Shown: piece by piece, positions 23,472-31,785 of the stretch
Layout: every line of letters begins with the position of its first letter
Numbering within the stretch: the first letter of the stretch is position 1
Assembly (NCBI GenBank): GCA_007571365.1
Contig: RKRN01000065.1
Span: forward strand, 1 to 34,960
DNA length: 34,960 bases
Source: Candidatus Latescibacterota bacterium
GTDB lineage: Bacteria > Latescibacterota > UBA2968 > UBA8231
Direction: 5' to 3'
Position numbers and translations under genes: made by a program
Notes under the pieces: model-generated
Database searches by the model: none
Seen by the model: the letters and a program-made list of their open reading frames with translations, nothing else
What the model was told of the DNA's origin: nothing

Positions 23472-25403
23472 ATGCCCTCTCCCCCAATTCGCCTCCCGGC
23501 GATGCTGACTGGCCTCGGGTTTTGCGCCCTAATCGCCGTGGGGCTGCCCTATGGGGAATTCGTAATCAAGGGCACCCGACTCGGTTTGAGTTCATCGACG
23601 CCGGCCGCCTTTTTCCTGCTCTTCTGGCTGCTCGCCCTAGTGCAACCGCTGCTGGGGCTAGTGCAGCGGCACTGGGCCTTCAACCGCAGCGAACTGCTGC
23701 TGATTACCGCGATGATGATGCTGGCAACGGCCATCCCATCGCGGGGCTTTACCGGTGCCGCGCTCCCGGCCATTTCCAGCGTGCTCTACTACGCGACCCC
23801 AGAAAACAACTGGGCCGAGTTGCTAATACCCCACATCCCCACTTGGCTGGTCGTCCAAGACGAAGTGGCGATCAAGCAGTTTTACGAGGGCCTACCCGGC
23901 GGCGAATCCATTCCTTGGGGGGCTTGGGTCGAGCCGCTTTTTTGGTGGTTGCTCTTTATGGCTGCCTTCTACCTCGTGCTGATCTGCGCGATGGTGATTA
24001 TGCGGCGGCAGTGGATGGACCACGAGCGGTTGCTCTACCCGCTGGTCCAAGTGCCGCTGAGGATGATTGAAGACGGCCCGCGGCCGGCGCGCATAAAGCC
24101 CTTTCTGCGCAATCCCATGATGTGGGTCGGCTTTGCCGTGCCGGCACTTCTCAACACGATCAACTCCTTTAGCCACTACTACGAATTCGCGCCGCGCGTC
24201 GATCTCAACTTGCCGCTAGCCTTGGGGCACGACGCGGTCGTTTTGCGCCTACGGCTCAACTACCTGATGATGGGCCTAGCCTATTTTATCAATACCGGAA
24301 TTTCCGGCAGCTTGTGGTTTTTCTATCTGTTGGCCAAAGCGCAAGAATGGATCTGCTCAACCCTGGGAATCTTCACTACCGAACAGCTCGACGCCTTCAG
24401 TCATGCCGGCCCCACCACGGGTATGTTGAGCCATCAGAGCATGGGCGCGATGATTGCGCTGGTCGTCTTGGGGCTATGGACGGCTCGCGGACACCTAAAG
24501 GACGTATGGCAGCAGGCCAAAGCCGGTGGCAGCGCAGCCGGGGAGTTGCTGTCCTATCGTACGGCGGTGGTTGGCTTGGCCGCCGGCTTGGTGGTAATGG
24601 GCTTGTGGCTGGGGCAGACGGGGTTGCCGTGGTGGGCGGTGGTGCTGTTTCTCGGAGCGGCGTTTGCCATTTTCTTCGCCCTCACCCGCGTGATCGTCGA
24701 AGCGGGTCTTTCGTCAGCCGTGCAGGGGCTGTCGGGCGCGGGCTTTGTGGTTTCGGGGGTTGGCTCGTCGGCACTGGGGGCGACCGGGATGATGGCGCTG
24801 GGCTTTACGCTCGCTTGGGCGGGTGATCTGCTGGTCTTTATGATGGCCCCCTGCGCCAACAGCATCCGCATGTTGCACGGCCTAAAGATCGGGCGGCGGC
24901 GCATTCTGGCGATGCTAACGGCGGCGCTGGCCATCGGCCTTTTAGGCTCGATCTACGCGACCTTGAACTTGGGCTACCAGTACGGGGCACTCAACCTGCA
25001 CCGCCAGTATTTTTCCGGTCTTTTCGCTTGGGAGCCGTTTCGCTTTGCCGCCCGCTTTATCGAGACGCCGGCCGGGCCCTATTGGCTGGGGTGGTTCTGG
25101 AACGGGGTGGGGGCCGCGGTGATGGCACTGTTGCTGTGGGCGCGGCACCATGTACTGTGGTGGCCCCTGCATCCCATCGGCTACGTGGCCAGCGGCACTT
25201 GGATTCTCGGCAACATCTGGTTCAGCATTTTTCTCGCTTGGCTGATTAAATCCGTCGTCTTGAAATACATGGGGCCAAACGGCTACCGCTCGACGCGCTG
25301 GTTCTTTTTGGGCGTAATACTCGGGCAATTCGCTTCGGGCGGGGCGTGGCTGGTCATAGACGGCTTTACCGGCATGACGGGCAACGTGATTCGCATGTAC
25401 TAG
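23472..25403 (+). CDS. Polytopic membrane protein, DUF6785/DUF6784 type
   Basis: 643 aa from ATG 23472; the reading can begin farther upstream but that part is not membrane-like. At least twelve hydrophobic segments are visible, with conserved-looking polar stretches LPYGEFVIKGTRLGLSSSTP, MMMLATAIPSRGFTG, RQWMDHERLLYPLVQVPL and ALTRVIVEAGLSSAVQG. This matches the DUF6785/DUF6784 membrane family common in Latescibacterota, Planctomycetes and similar phyla, which shares features with oligopeptide (OPT) transporters. A transport role is likely but substrate and direction are unknown. It is followed by the RHH/MazF pair. Confidence 0.85.
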   Translation: MPSPPIRLPAMLTGLGFCALIAVGLPYGEFVIKGTRLGLSSSTPAAFFLLFWLLALVQPLLGLVQRHWAFNRSELLLITAMMMLATAIPSRGFTGAALPAISSVLYYATPENNWAELLIPHIPTWLVVQDEVAIKQFYEGLPGGESIPWGAWVEPLFWWLLFMAAFYLVLICAMVIMRRQWMDHERLLYPLVQVPLRMIEDGPRPARIKPFLRNPMMWVGFAVPALLNTINSFSHYYEFAPRVDLNLPLALGHDAVVLRLRLNYLMMGLAYFINTGISGSLWFFYLLAKAQEWICSTLGIFTTEQLDAFSHAGPTTGMLSHQSMGAMIALVVLGLWTARGHLKDVWQQAKAGGSAAGELLSYRTAVVGLAAGLVVMGLWLGQTGLPWWAVVLFLGAAFAIFFALTRVIVEAGLSSAVQGLSGAGFVVSGVGSSALGATGMMALGFTLAWAGDLLVFMMAPCANSIRMLHGLKIGRRRILAMLTAALAIGLLGSIYATLNLGYQYGALNLHRQYFSGLFAWEPFRFAARFIETPAGPYWLGWFWNGVGAAVMALLLWARHHVLWWPLHPIGYVASGTWILGNIWFSIFLAWLIKSVVLKYMGPNGYRSTRWFFLGVILGQFASGGAWLVIDGFTGMTGNVIRMY

Positions 25404-25476
25404 CCTCACTAAACCCTGAATACATCCTCTTGGGGTCGCCCATTGTTTGGACTTGGTCGTGCCAACCACGGCACCG

Positions 25477-25520
25477 TTGACAGGTAAAGCGACATAGATT
25501 ATAGCTATAAAGATAGCTAT
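25477..25520 (+). promoter_or_regulatory. Promoter and operator of the RHH/MazF pair
   Basis: A perfect -35 TTGACA (25477-25482), 17 bases, then a -10-like TATAGC (25500-25505). Overlapping and following the -10 are two identical self-complementary boxes, ATAGCTAT at 25501-25508 and 25513-25520, separated by AAAG. Paired palindromic boxes 12 bases apart are what ribbon-helix-helix dimers bind, so binding would block the promoter and autoregulate the pair. The start codon lies 30 bases downstream. Confidence 0.7.
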
Positions 25521-25550
25521 GCTGTTGAAATCAATACCGGAGCTCAAGAC

Positions 25551-25781
25551 ATGAGAACAGTCCAAATGACCCTCGATGAAGAGTTGATTGAGGCAGTTGA
25601 TAAGGTTGTAAAAAAAACAGGTACGACGAGATCGGCTTTTGCGCGAGAAGCTCTATACGCGGCACTCAGATACGCAAAAATAAAAGAAAAGGAGCAAAAA
25701 CATCGGGAGGGATACGCCCGCAAGCCGGTTCAAGCAGGCGAATTTAGCCCTTGGGAAAACGAGCAGGTGTGGGCTGAGTGA
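25551..25781 (+). CDS. Ribbon-helix-helix antitoxin
   Basis: 76 aa. GGAG lies eight bases before ATG 25551. The N-terminal strand and two helices (RTVQMTLDEELIEAVDKVVK, then TGTTRSAFAREALYAALRY) form a ribbon-helix-helix DNA-binding domain. The charged C-terminal tail (KIKEKEQKHREGYARKPVQA, ending GEFSPWENEQVWAE) would wrap and inhibit the toxin. The stop overlaps the toxin start (TGATG), the usual order and coupling of an antitoxin before its MazF toxin. The paired palindromes upstream are its likely operator. Confidence 0.9.
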   Translation: MRTVQMTLDEELIEAVDKVVKKTGTTRSAFAREALYAALRYAKIKEKEQKHREGYARKPVQAGEFSPWENEQVWAE

Positions 25782-26125
25782 TGCGGCGTGGTGAGGTTCG
25801 TTGGTACAGATTCGCCCAGCCAGACAAGAAGAGACCCGTTGTTATTCTCACTAGGAGTTCAGCGATTAAATATCTGGGTGAAATCACCGTAGCACCGGTG
25901 ACGGCGACCATTCGCGATATTCCCTCAGAAGTACTTCTGTCTCAACGAGATGGAATGCCCAAAGAGTGTGCGATCAATCTGGATCACATCCAGACCGTGT
26001 CCAAAGGTAAAATAGGCCCCCTGATTGTATCTCTCTCACTGGAGAAGCTAGAGGAATTGCGCGGCGCACTGCTTTTTGCGTTGGGATTTGATGGCCAGTT
26101 CCATGATGTCGTCTCACGAAGCTAG
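25781..26125 (+). CDS. MazF/PemK-family toxin endoribonuclease
   Basis: 114 aa from ATG 25781, which overlaps the antitoxin stop. Typical MazF features are present: RRGEVRWYRFAQPDKKRPVV with R18-P19, the VAPVTATIRDIPSEV strand with T41, and the C-terminal helix with LEELRGALLFALG. MazF toxins cleave single-stranded RNA at short sequences and stop translation until the antitoxin binds them. The catalytic arginine and threonine positions are kept, so the toxin is probably active. Confidence 0.9.
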   Translation: MRRGEVRWYRFAQPDKKRPVVILTRSSAIKYLGEITVAPVTATIRDIPSEVLLSQRDGMPKECAINLDHIQTVSKGKIGPLIVSLSLEKLEELRGALLFALGFDGQFHDVVSRS

Positions 26126-26153
26126 GTCCTTGCGCTCTCGCTGCTCAGCCGCT

Positions 26154-26192
26154 TCGCCTAGCCGCTGGTAGTCAAACGGCGTGTCTATCGCT
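26154..26192 (+). repeat. Left direct repeat flanking the MNT/HEPN pair
   Basis: Begins TCGCCTAG and contains TCAAACGGC and TGTCTAT; about 34 of 39 positions match the repeat at 27054-27094, which contains the start codon of the parvulin-type lipoprotein gene. The left copy carries GTGTCTATCGCT in place of ATGTCTATTGCT. Confidence 0.75.
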
Positions 26193-26256
26193 AACCCTTA
26201 CGCCCTAGCCTTTGCCTTGGTTGAGGCACTCCAGCCACACACCAGAGACACCGCCC

Positions 26257-26592
26257 GTGCCCCAAGTCACCAACACCCTCATTGAGCAGATGGTCCGGGC
26301 CATCGTCGCCGAAGTTGATCCCGAGCAGGTGATCCTTTTCGGCTCCCGCGGCCGGGGCGAAGAGCGGGAAGATTCGGACGTCGATCTGATCGTCGTGGAA
26401 GCCGAACCGTTTGGTCCGGGGCGCAGTCGCCACCAAGAGCTGGTCCGACTCAACCACGCGCTGGCGGGATTTTTCGTCCCGGCCGATGTCTTGGTCTATT
26501 CCCGTGCAGACGTCGCCTGCTGGCGCGATTCCCTCAACCATGTCTTGGCGCGGGCGCTGCGCGAGGGACAGGTGCTTTATGAGCGACCTTAA
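26257..26592 (+). CDS. Minimal nucleotidyltransferase (MNT)
   Basis: 111 aa from GTG 26257; the fold begins near LIEQMVRAIVAEV, so a longer upstream reading is unnecessary. The nucleotidyltransferase motif is ILFGSRGRGEEREDSDVDL, with G29-S30 and the metal-binding D41 and D43. The third acidic position is probably in PADVLVYSRADV. Such MNT proteins act with HEPN partners. In studied pairs the MNT adds AMP to the HEPN toxin to neutralise it. The gene overlaps its HEPN partner by 14 bases. The ribosome binding site is weak. Confidence 0.86.
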   Translation: MPQVTNTLIEQMVRAIVAEVDPEQVILFGSRGRGEEREDSDVDLIVVEAEPFGPGRSRHQELVRLNHALAGFFVPADVLVYSRADVACWRDSLNHVLARALREGQVLYERP

Positions 26593-26971
26593 ATGCGCCA
26601 GAGCGCTGTTGCAGGCCGCCGAGCGCGACCTCCTTGCGCTGAAAGGCATGATGGCTGGTGTGCCGGAGGAAGCGTTTGGATTTCACGTGCGGCAAGCGGC
26701 CGAGAAGTCGTTCAAGGCATGGCTCGCCCTGCGCGGAGAGACGTACCCGCTTACGCATAATCTGGAGTTGCTGCTGGATCGCCTCGCCGACCAAGGCGTT
26801 GCCACACGGCCTTTCGCGGGATTAATCGGCTACACTCCATACGCCGTTGAGTTTTGCTATGAGGGTATCCCCTCAAATACCGAGGCGATCGATCGGGAGG
26901 GAACGATCGCGCTCATTGCAGTACTGACTGAACAGGTTCGGCGGGAGTTTCCAGCGGCGGCAAGGGCGTGA
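26579..26971 (+). CDS. HEPN-domain protein, partner of the MNT
   Basis: 130 aa from ATG 26579, 14 bases before the MNT stop. The HEPN four-helix pattern is clear: FGFHVRQAAEKSFKAWLALR followed by GETYPLTHNLELLLDRL. The arginine-to-histidine pair is R52 and H60, a longer spacing than the RX4-6H ribonuclease motif, so catalytic activity is uncertain; many HEPN proteins in such pairs act as adaptors. Together with the MNT it forms a toxin-antitoxin-like or nucleotide-modifying pair. Confidence 0.85.
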   Translation: MSDLKCARALLQAAERDLLALKGMMAGVPEEAFGFHVRQAAEKSFKAWLALRGETYPLTHNLELLLDRLADQGVATRPFAGLIGYTPYAVEFCYEGIPSNTEAIDREGTIALIAVLTEQVRREFPAAARA

Positions 26972-27053
26972 TGGAGCACTCGTCGCACGCTATTCAGATA
27001 GCTTCTAAACAACAAGAATTACATACAGTTAGTCATGGGCAATAGCTTGACAC

Positions 27054-27094
27054 TCGCCTAGGCGTTGGTTAAATCAAACGGCATGTCTATTGCT
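27054..27094 (+). repeat. Right direct repeat flanking the MNT/HEPN pair
   Basis: Matches 26154-26192 with about five mismatches and a two-base gap. It spans the start codon (27083) of the downstream lipoprotein gene, so the left copy looks like a duplicated and decayed beginning of that gene. Confidence 0.75.
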
Positions 27095-28684
27095 TTTCGC
27101 GCTCTGTGGTGCTCGCTCGCCCTCTTGGTTCTGTTTGGCTGTACGCCAGACGATCCAGTCGTGGCCCAAGTCGGCGACGCGGCCCTCACCAAAGCCGAGT
27201 ACCGGCGCTTTGTCGAACGCCTGCCGCCCGGCCTGCACAGCGAGGACCCACGCGACCACCTACAGTCCCTGGTCGATCAGGAGTTGCTGCTGCAAGAGGC
27301 CCGCGCTAGAGGCATTGAGCAAAGCACCGCGGTTCGCTACCAGCTAAACGCCCTGGTCCGCAAGCGGCTCTCCCAGCGCTACCAAGCCGAAGTGCTCGCG
27401 CCCCAAGTCGAAGTGACGCCCGAAGAAGTCGAGCGCACCTTCGTCGAGTTGGGCTTCGACCGCGAGCGGCTTTTTGCGCGAATTTTGGTGCGGCAGCAAC
27501 AAGAGGTGGACCGCGTATTGCAGGCCCTACACGAGGGCGAGCCTTTCGCCGAGCTAGCGCAGCACTTTGCGGCCAACGACCTTTTTGCCCCCCAAAGCGA
27601 CGGAGTCGTCGGTTGGATCGGGCGCACCCAAGCGCAGCGCTTTTCCATTCCGCCGCAGACCTTCCTCTCCCTGCCGATCGGCCAAGTCGCCGAGCCATTG
27701 CGGTTGGCGGGCGGCTGGCAAATCTACTGCTTTGTCGAAGACCGCCCCGCCGACAAGGCCGACTACGCCGAAGAAGCCGCCCGCGCAGCCTACCGCGAAA
27801 AGTGGGAGAGTCGCCGGCAAATCGAAGTGGAAGCTCTGAGCCGCTCCTTGAGCTTGCGGTTGGACCACAACGGCCTCCAAGCCTTGCTGGCCGAGCCGAA
27901 TCCCGCCGACTCGCTCGCCGTGCTGCCGCTCTACCGCTTTGACGGCGGGGCGATTTCCTTGGGCGAATACCTCCACGACCTGCGCTCGGTCGGCTTGCGG
28001 GCCGCGTTGCAAGACAGTGCCCAAGTCGTCTCGCTGGCCCGCACCACGTTCTTGCCGACCTATCTGCTGGCCGCGGCGGCCCAGCAGCGCGGCTGGGATC
28101 GAGAGGTCGAATTCGCCGAGTGGCGCGAGCGCAAGCGCAAGGCCCTCGTCTTGCAGCAGTTCACCAAGGTAGAAACGGCGGCCAAGGCTCCTCCCAGCGA
28201 AGAGGAAGTCGCCGCGTACTACGAGGCCAACAAGACGCGCTTCCGCACGGCAGAATCCGCCCACATCAACCAGCTTCTCGCGCCCACCCACGAGCAGGCC
28301 CAACAGTTGTGCACCGCCCTCGCAAACGGCAGCACGGTCGCCGAGCTGTTGGCCCGACCCGGCGTCGAGACCCACGGCGACCCACACGACGACGGAGCAC
28401 TGCACCTGCGCAAGGTGGTGCGGGCGCGCTATCCCCAACTCGTAGATGCGGCCTTTGCCGCAGAGGTCGGCCAATGGGGTGGCCCCGTGGCGGTGCTAGA
28501 CCAATTTGCCGTGTTCCGGGTGCTGCACAAGGAGGGCGGCGACATCCAACCCTTCGCCCAAGCGCGGGCACAAGCGCGGGCCATCTTGGAAGCAAGGCGC
28601 AAGGACGAACTCATGGACGAGCTCATCCAACGCCTGCGCACCGAGCGCGCCAGCCAAGTCGCCTTATTCGCCGAGCACCTATAA
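27083..28684 (+). CDS. SurA/PpiC-like peptidyl-prolyl isomerase lipoprotein
   Basis: 533 aa from ATG 27083. The lipobox is LLVLFGC (C20). After it, VVAQVGDAALTKAEYRRF starts a SurA-N-like region. A first parvulin-like domain lies near residues 130-230 (LFARILVRQQQEVDRVLQAL, DGVVGWIGR, LPIGQVAEPLRLAGGWQIY) and a second near 390-500 (ESAHINQLLAPTHEQAQQLC, GALHLRKVVRARYPQLV, VGQWGGPVAVLDQFAVF). Such proteins chaperone unfolded outer-membrane and exported proteins in the periplasm. It heads an operon with a secreted and a barrel protein; the next gene's GTG lies 11 bases after the stop. It probably serves those two clients. The upstream gap of 26972-27082 shows no clear promoter. Confidence 0.88.
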   Translation: MSIAFRALWCSLALLVLFGCTPDDPVVAQVGDAALTKAEYRRFVERLPPGLHSEDPRDHLQSLVDQELLLQEARARGIEQSTAVRYQLNALVRKRLSQRYQAEVLAPQVEVTPEEVERTFVELGFDRERLFARILVRQQQEVDRVLQALHEGEPFAELAQHFAANDLFAPQSDGVVGWIGRTQAQRFSIPPQTFLSLPIGQVAEPLRLAGGWQIYCFVEDRPADKADYAEEAARAAYREKWESRRQIEVEALSRSLSLRLDHNGLQALLAEPNPADSLAVLPLYRFDGGAISLGEYLHDLRSVGLRAALQDSAQVVSLARTTFLPTYLLAAAAQQRGWDREVEFAEWRERKRKALVLQQFTKVETAAKAPPSEEEVAAYYEANKTRFRTAESAHINQLLAPTHEQAQQLCTALANGSTVAELLARPGVETHGDPHDDGALHLRKVVRARYPQLVDAAFAAEVGQWGGPVAVLDQFAVFRVLHKEGGDIQPFAQARAQARAILEARRKDELMDELIQRLRTERASQVALFAEHL

Positions 28685-28695
28685 GGAGGTGCGTT

Positions 28696-31600
28696 GTGAA
28701 AAAAATAAAATGGCGGGTCCTCGCGCACGGCCTGCTATGGGCCTGGCTACCCGCTAGTGCCCAGCAAGGGTACGACATCGTCGACGACCGCATCGTCATC
28801 GCCGGACGAAGCCACTGGGAGCAGTGGAAAAAACCCGAACACCTGACCGCCATCGACAACTCAGGCGCCGTGCGTCCGCGGCACTTGCGCTCGCTCTACA
28901 ACGTTCTCGCCGATCCCAGTATCGCCCGGCCGGTCGTGATCACCAACAAAAACCGGCGCATCCTCAATGTAGATAGCACCCTGAAGGTAAATGTGCTCGG
29001 CCAGCCGGTCCAAGACACGCAGAAAAATTTCGTCTACGACTATTTGGTGCGGCCCGGCGTCAGCCGCGCCGGATCCAACATCGAGCGGGCCGCCCACATC
29101 ATCGATGGCGATCCGGCCACCTTCTGGGAGCCCGATCCACGCGATCCTATCGAGCAGTGGTGGGTTGAGGTCGATCTGGGCCGGGCCGTGCCGGTGGAGG
29201 GCATTTCCTTGCGCTTTGTCGAAGAAGGGCTAGGCGACCCTTTTTTCAAGTACCTCCTCCTATTGGCGCCGAATCAGACGCTATCGTTTGCCGACGACGA
29301 CAGGATCGGTTTCGAGCTGTTCGTCCCCCACGAAGGGCCTAACACCCAGCAGCGCACCTTCTTCTTTGAGAGTGCCGCCGCAACCGGGGGAGTGGCCCTG
29401 GCGGCACCGGTCAACCCCGGCCTCTTAGATCCGACTGGCGGAATCAGCAGTGTCAAGAAACTGCGACAAAACAGCGCCGACCCGGCTTGGACTGGCAAGA
29501 TCGTCGAAACCATCCGCATCGTAATCACCGATACGCGCGGCGGACGAGCCGAGCAAATCGACCAAGCCGCGTGGGAGGCCCTGCCGGCGCAGGAACGCGG
29601 CGACATCGTTTACTTCGTGCGCGACTTCGCCGGCCGCGAAGAGCCGGTAGATGCCGCGACCTACGAGTCCTTGGCGGAGGAACGCCGTGGGCGGCGGGCA
29701 TTCTACCGCCGGGAATTGCCGCGTCTAGCCGAGGTTGAGGCGTGGGGGTGGGGCGACAACCTCAGTCTCGGCTTGGTCGAAGGTGGCGGTACTCTGAATT
29801 TGACCTCGGCCGGCAAAACCCCGGGACCAGCCTTCGACGGGGATATCGGTAGCAGTTATCAGCAACCCACCCGAGACTTCCTCAACCCGGGTGCCAATGT
29901 GCTGACCATCGACATTGGCGGCACCGTGTGGCTGGACCAAATCCGCTTCGCCGGCGGCAATATCCGGGGATACCAGATGCGGTCGTCCACTGGGGAACGC
30001 GACGCCCAAGGCAAGCTGCGCTGGCGTGCAATCACCTCGCCGGAGCGGGTGAAAAACGTCGATAACGGATTCTTTGGCTACCTCAACGATGTGCAAGATC
30101 CCGTGCGCAAGGTGCGCTTTCTCGATTTGTTGACCTTGGCCAATTTTGTCGGCGACGACCAAAACCGCCGCGACCGCTTCTGGTCCCGCTTCAACGAACT
30201 CATGCTGTTTGCCGAGGGGGTGCCGGCGGAAATCGCCTTGGAGTCCAACCTAATCGAGCTGCCCGGGCTGGTGACCTTGGGCAGTATCCACTGGGAGGCC
30301 GACGCGCCGCCGGGCACCAAAGTCGAGATTCGCACTCGCACCGGCGACCAACTCATCCAGCAGATCCGCTTCTACGACAGCAATGGCATCGAAAAGACGG
30401 CGGCTGAGCACAAAAAACTCCTCGCCTTTCTCAAAGGGCCCATCGACACGTCCTTCGCCATCGGCCCAGGCTGGAGTGCTTGGAGCCAGCAGTACCAGCA
30501 GCCCGGCGACCCAGTAACCTCGCCCAGCCTGCGCAAGTTCATGCAGATCCAAGCCCGCTTGCTCAGCGAGGATCGCCAACTCGGCCCAGCGCTAGAGCGC
30601 ATCTCCGTAGAGCTACACACCCCCGTCGCTCTCGGGCTGCGAGCCGAAGTTTGGCCGCCCGAAGCGCAAGTGGGGGTTCTGGACACGTTCGAGGTATTCG
30701 TCCAGCCCCAGTTCCTAGAGCGGCCCACTTCGGTCCGCAGCCTCGGGTTCGACGAGCTGCTCATCAGTGCCGATCCGGGCCTCGACATGCAGCTTATTGA
30801 CGTGGCCCTAGGGACCGAGGCGCAATTTGCGTCTGGAGCACCGCAATCGCTGCTAGACCTCGCCAGCACCGACGGCCAGTTGCTGCACGGCGACTCGCTC
30901 TTGGTGCGCCTCCCGGAGGTCGCCCGCAGCGATACCGACGCGCTGCCGCAGCTGTATTTCCGCACGGCGGCCGATGGCGAAGAAGTGCCCACTAGCATCA
31001 ATGGCCAGCTTTTGACGGCGACTTCGCACGCCCTGCTCCCCGAGGCCGTGCGCGGCGCAGTGCGCTACTTCCGCGTGGCCGGCGAGGAGCTCGTGGAAGT
31101 CGATCGCGCCGCGTACGACGATCTACCGCCCGAGTCCCAAGGGCCCGTGCGCTACTTCCGCAAGGTCGTCGGCTTGGGCAATCAGACGCTTTTCGACGAA
31201 GCCGGCGACACGCTCAGCGCGGCCCAGTACAACCGGCTAGGCCGCGCCAGAGGGTGGGTCGTTGGCCGCGGCCGACTCGTGCGCCTGCGCTTTGCGGCCC
31301 AGGTATTTCTCCACGGCACCCAGCTAAAGGTGGCCGTGCGCAACCGAGCGGCTAGCACGCCCTATCAGCCAGCCGACGCGGCCGACGCCACGGCACTGCG
31401 ACCCTCGCAAACCCTGTCGATCGCCGCGCTCGGTGCCAAGCAGATCGTCGCCGACATCTCGGTCGCACCGAATCCGTTCACGCCCAATGGCGACCTCGTA
31501 AACGATGTCGCCCAAATCGAGTTCTCGCTGTTCAAAGTCTATGCCGAGCGGCCGGCCGCCGTCCGCATCTGGGCCCTTGACGGTCGGCCCATGCGCCTGC

Positions 31601-31767
31601 TAGCAGGCACGGCCCAAGGCGGGCACCAGCGCTTTACTTGGGACGGCAAGGACGACCACGGCCGCATCGTGCCGCCCGGACTCTACATCTGCCAAGTCGA
31701 CGTGGACACCGACGCCGAAGACAGCCCCGGACAACGGCAATCCCACCTTATCGCGGTAGCCTATTAG
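28696..31767 (+). CDS. Large secreted protein with discoidin-like parts, inserted repeats and FlgD-like C-terminus
   Basis: 1023 aa from GTG 28696, six bases after AAGGAGG; longer frames overlap the preceding gene. A signal peptide ends near LPASAQQG. Two discoidin-like (F5/8 type C) parts are visible: AAHIIDGDPATFWEPD with WWVEVDLGRAVPVEGISLRF, and PAFDGDIGSSYQQPT with VLTIDIGGTVWLDQIRFAGG. The C-terminal 100 residues match FlgD-like/CHU_C Ig-like domains (ISVAPNPFTPNGDLVNDVAQ, then VRIWALDGRP, FTWDGKDDHGRIVPPGLYIC). These often mark cell-surface or secreted proteins in FCB bacteria. Short modules with a (Y/W)xxLPxExxGxVxYFR theme interrupt both halves (residues 286-340 and 773-824). The role is unknown; binding of glycans or surface anchoring is a reasonable guess. 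Confidence 0.85.
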   Translation: MKKIKWRVLAHGLLWAWLPASAQQGYDIVDDRIVIAGRSHWEQWKKPEHLTAIDNSGAVRPRHLRSLYNVLADPSIARPVVITNKNRRILNVDSTLKVNVLGQPVQDTQKNFVYDYLVRPGVSRAGSNIERAAHIIDGDPATFWEPDPRDPIEQWWVEVDLGRAVPVEGISLRFVEEGLGDPFFKYLLLLAPNQTLSFADDDRIGFELFVPHEGPNTQQRTFFFESAAATGGVALAAPVNPGLLDPTGGISSVKKLRQNSADPAWTGKIVETIRIVITDTRGGRAEQIDQAAWEALPAQERGDIVYFVRDFAGREEPVDAATYESLAEERRGRRAFYRRELPRLAEVEAWGWGDNLSLGLVEGGGTLNLTSAGKTPGPAFDGDIGSSYQQPTRDFLNPGANVLTIDIGGTVWLDQIRFAGGNIRGYQMRSSTGERDAQGKLRWRAITSPERVKNVDNGFFGYLNDVQDPVRKVRFLDLLTLANFVGDDQNRRDRFWSRFNELMLFAEGVPAEIALESNLIELPGLVTLGSIHWEADAPPGTKVEIRTRTGDQLIQQIRFYDSNGIEKTAAEHKKLLAFLKGPIDTSFAIGPGWSAWSQQYQQPGDPVTSPSLRKFMQIQARLLSEDRQLGPALERISVELHTPVALGLRAEVWPPEAQVGVLDTFEVFVQPQFLERPTSVRSLGFDELLISADPGLDMQLIDVALGTEAQFASGAPQSLLDLASTDGQLLHGDSLLVRLPEVARSDTDALPQLYFRTAADGEEVPTSINGQLLTATSHALLPEAVRGAVRYFRVAGEELVEVDRAAYDDLPPESQGPVRYFRKVVGLGNQTLFDEAGDTLSAAQYNRLGRARGWVVGRGRLVRLRFAAQVFLHGTQLKVAVRNRAASTPYQPADAADATALRPSQTLSIAALGAKQIVADISVAPNPFTPNGDLVNDVAQIEFSLFKVYAERPAAVRIWALDGRPMRLLAGTAQGGHQRFTWDGKDDHGRIVPPGLYICQVDVDTDAEDSPGQRQSHLIAVAY

Positions 31768-31785
31768 GGGCGAAAAGAGAGCACC

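Noticed and set aside
27554-28474. 306-codon minus-strand frame
   Set aside because: It is antisense to the parvulin-type lipoprotein gene and has composition typical of a shadow frame.
28120-28695. Upstream extension of the 1023-aa secreted protein to 1215 aa
   Set aside because: The extension overlaps the lipoprotein gene in another frame, is Arg/Gly/Pro-rich, and would hide the signal peptide that follows the strong site AAGGAGG.
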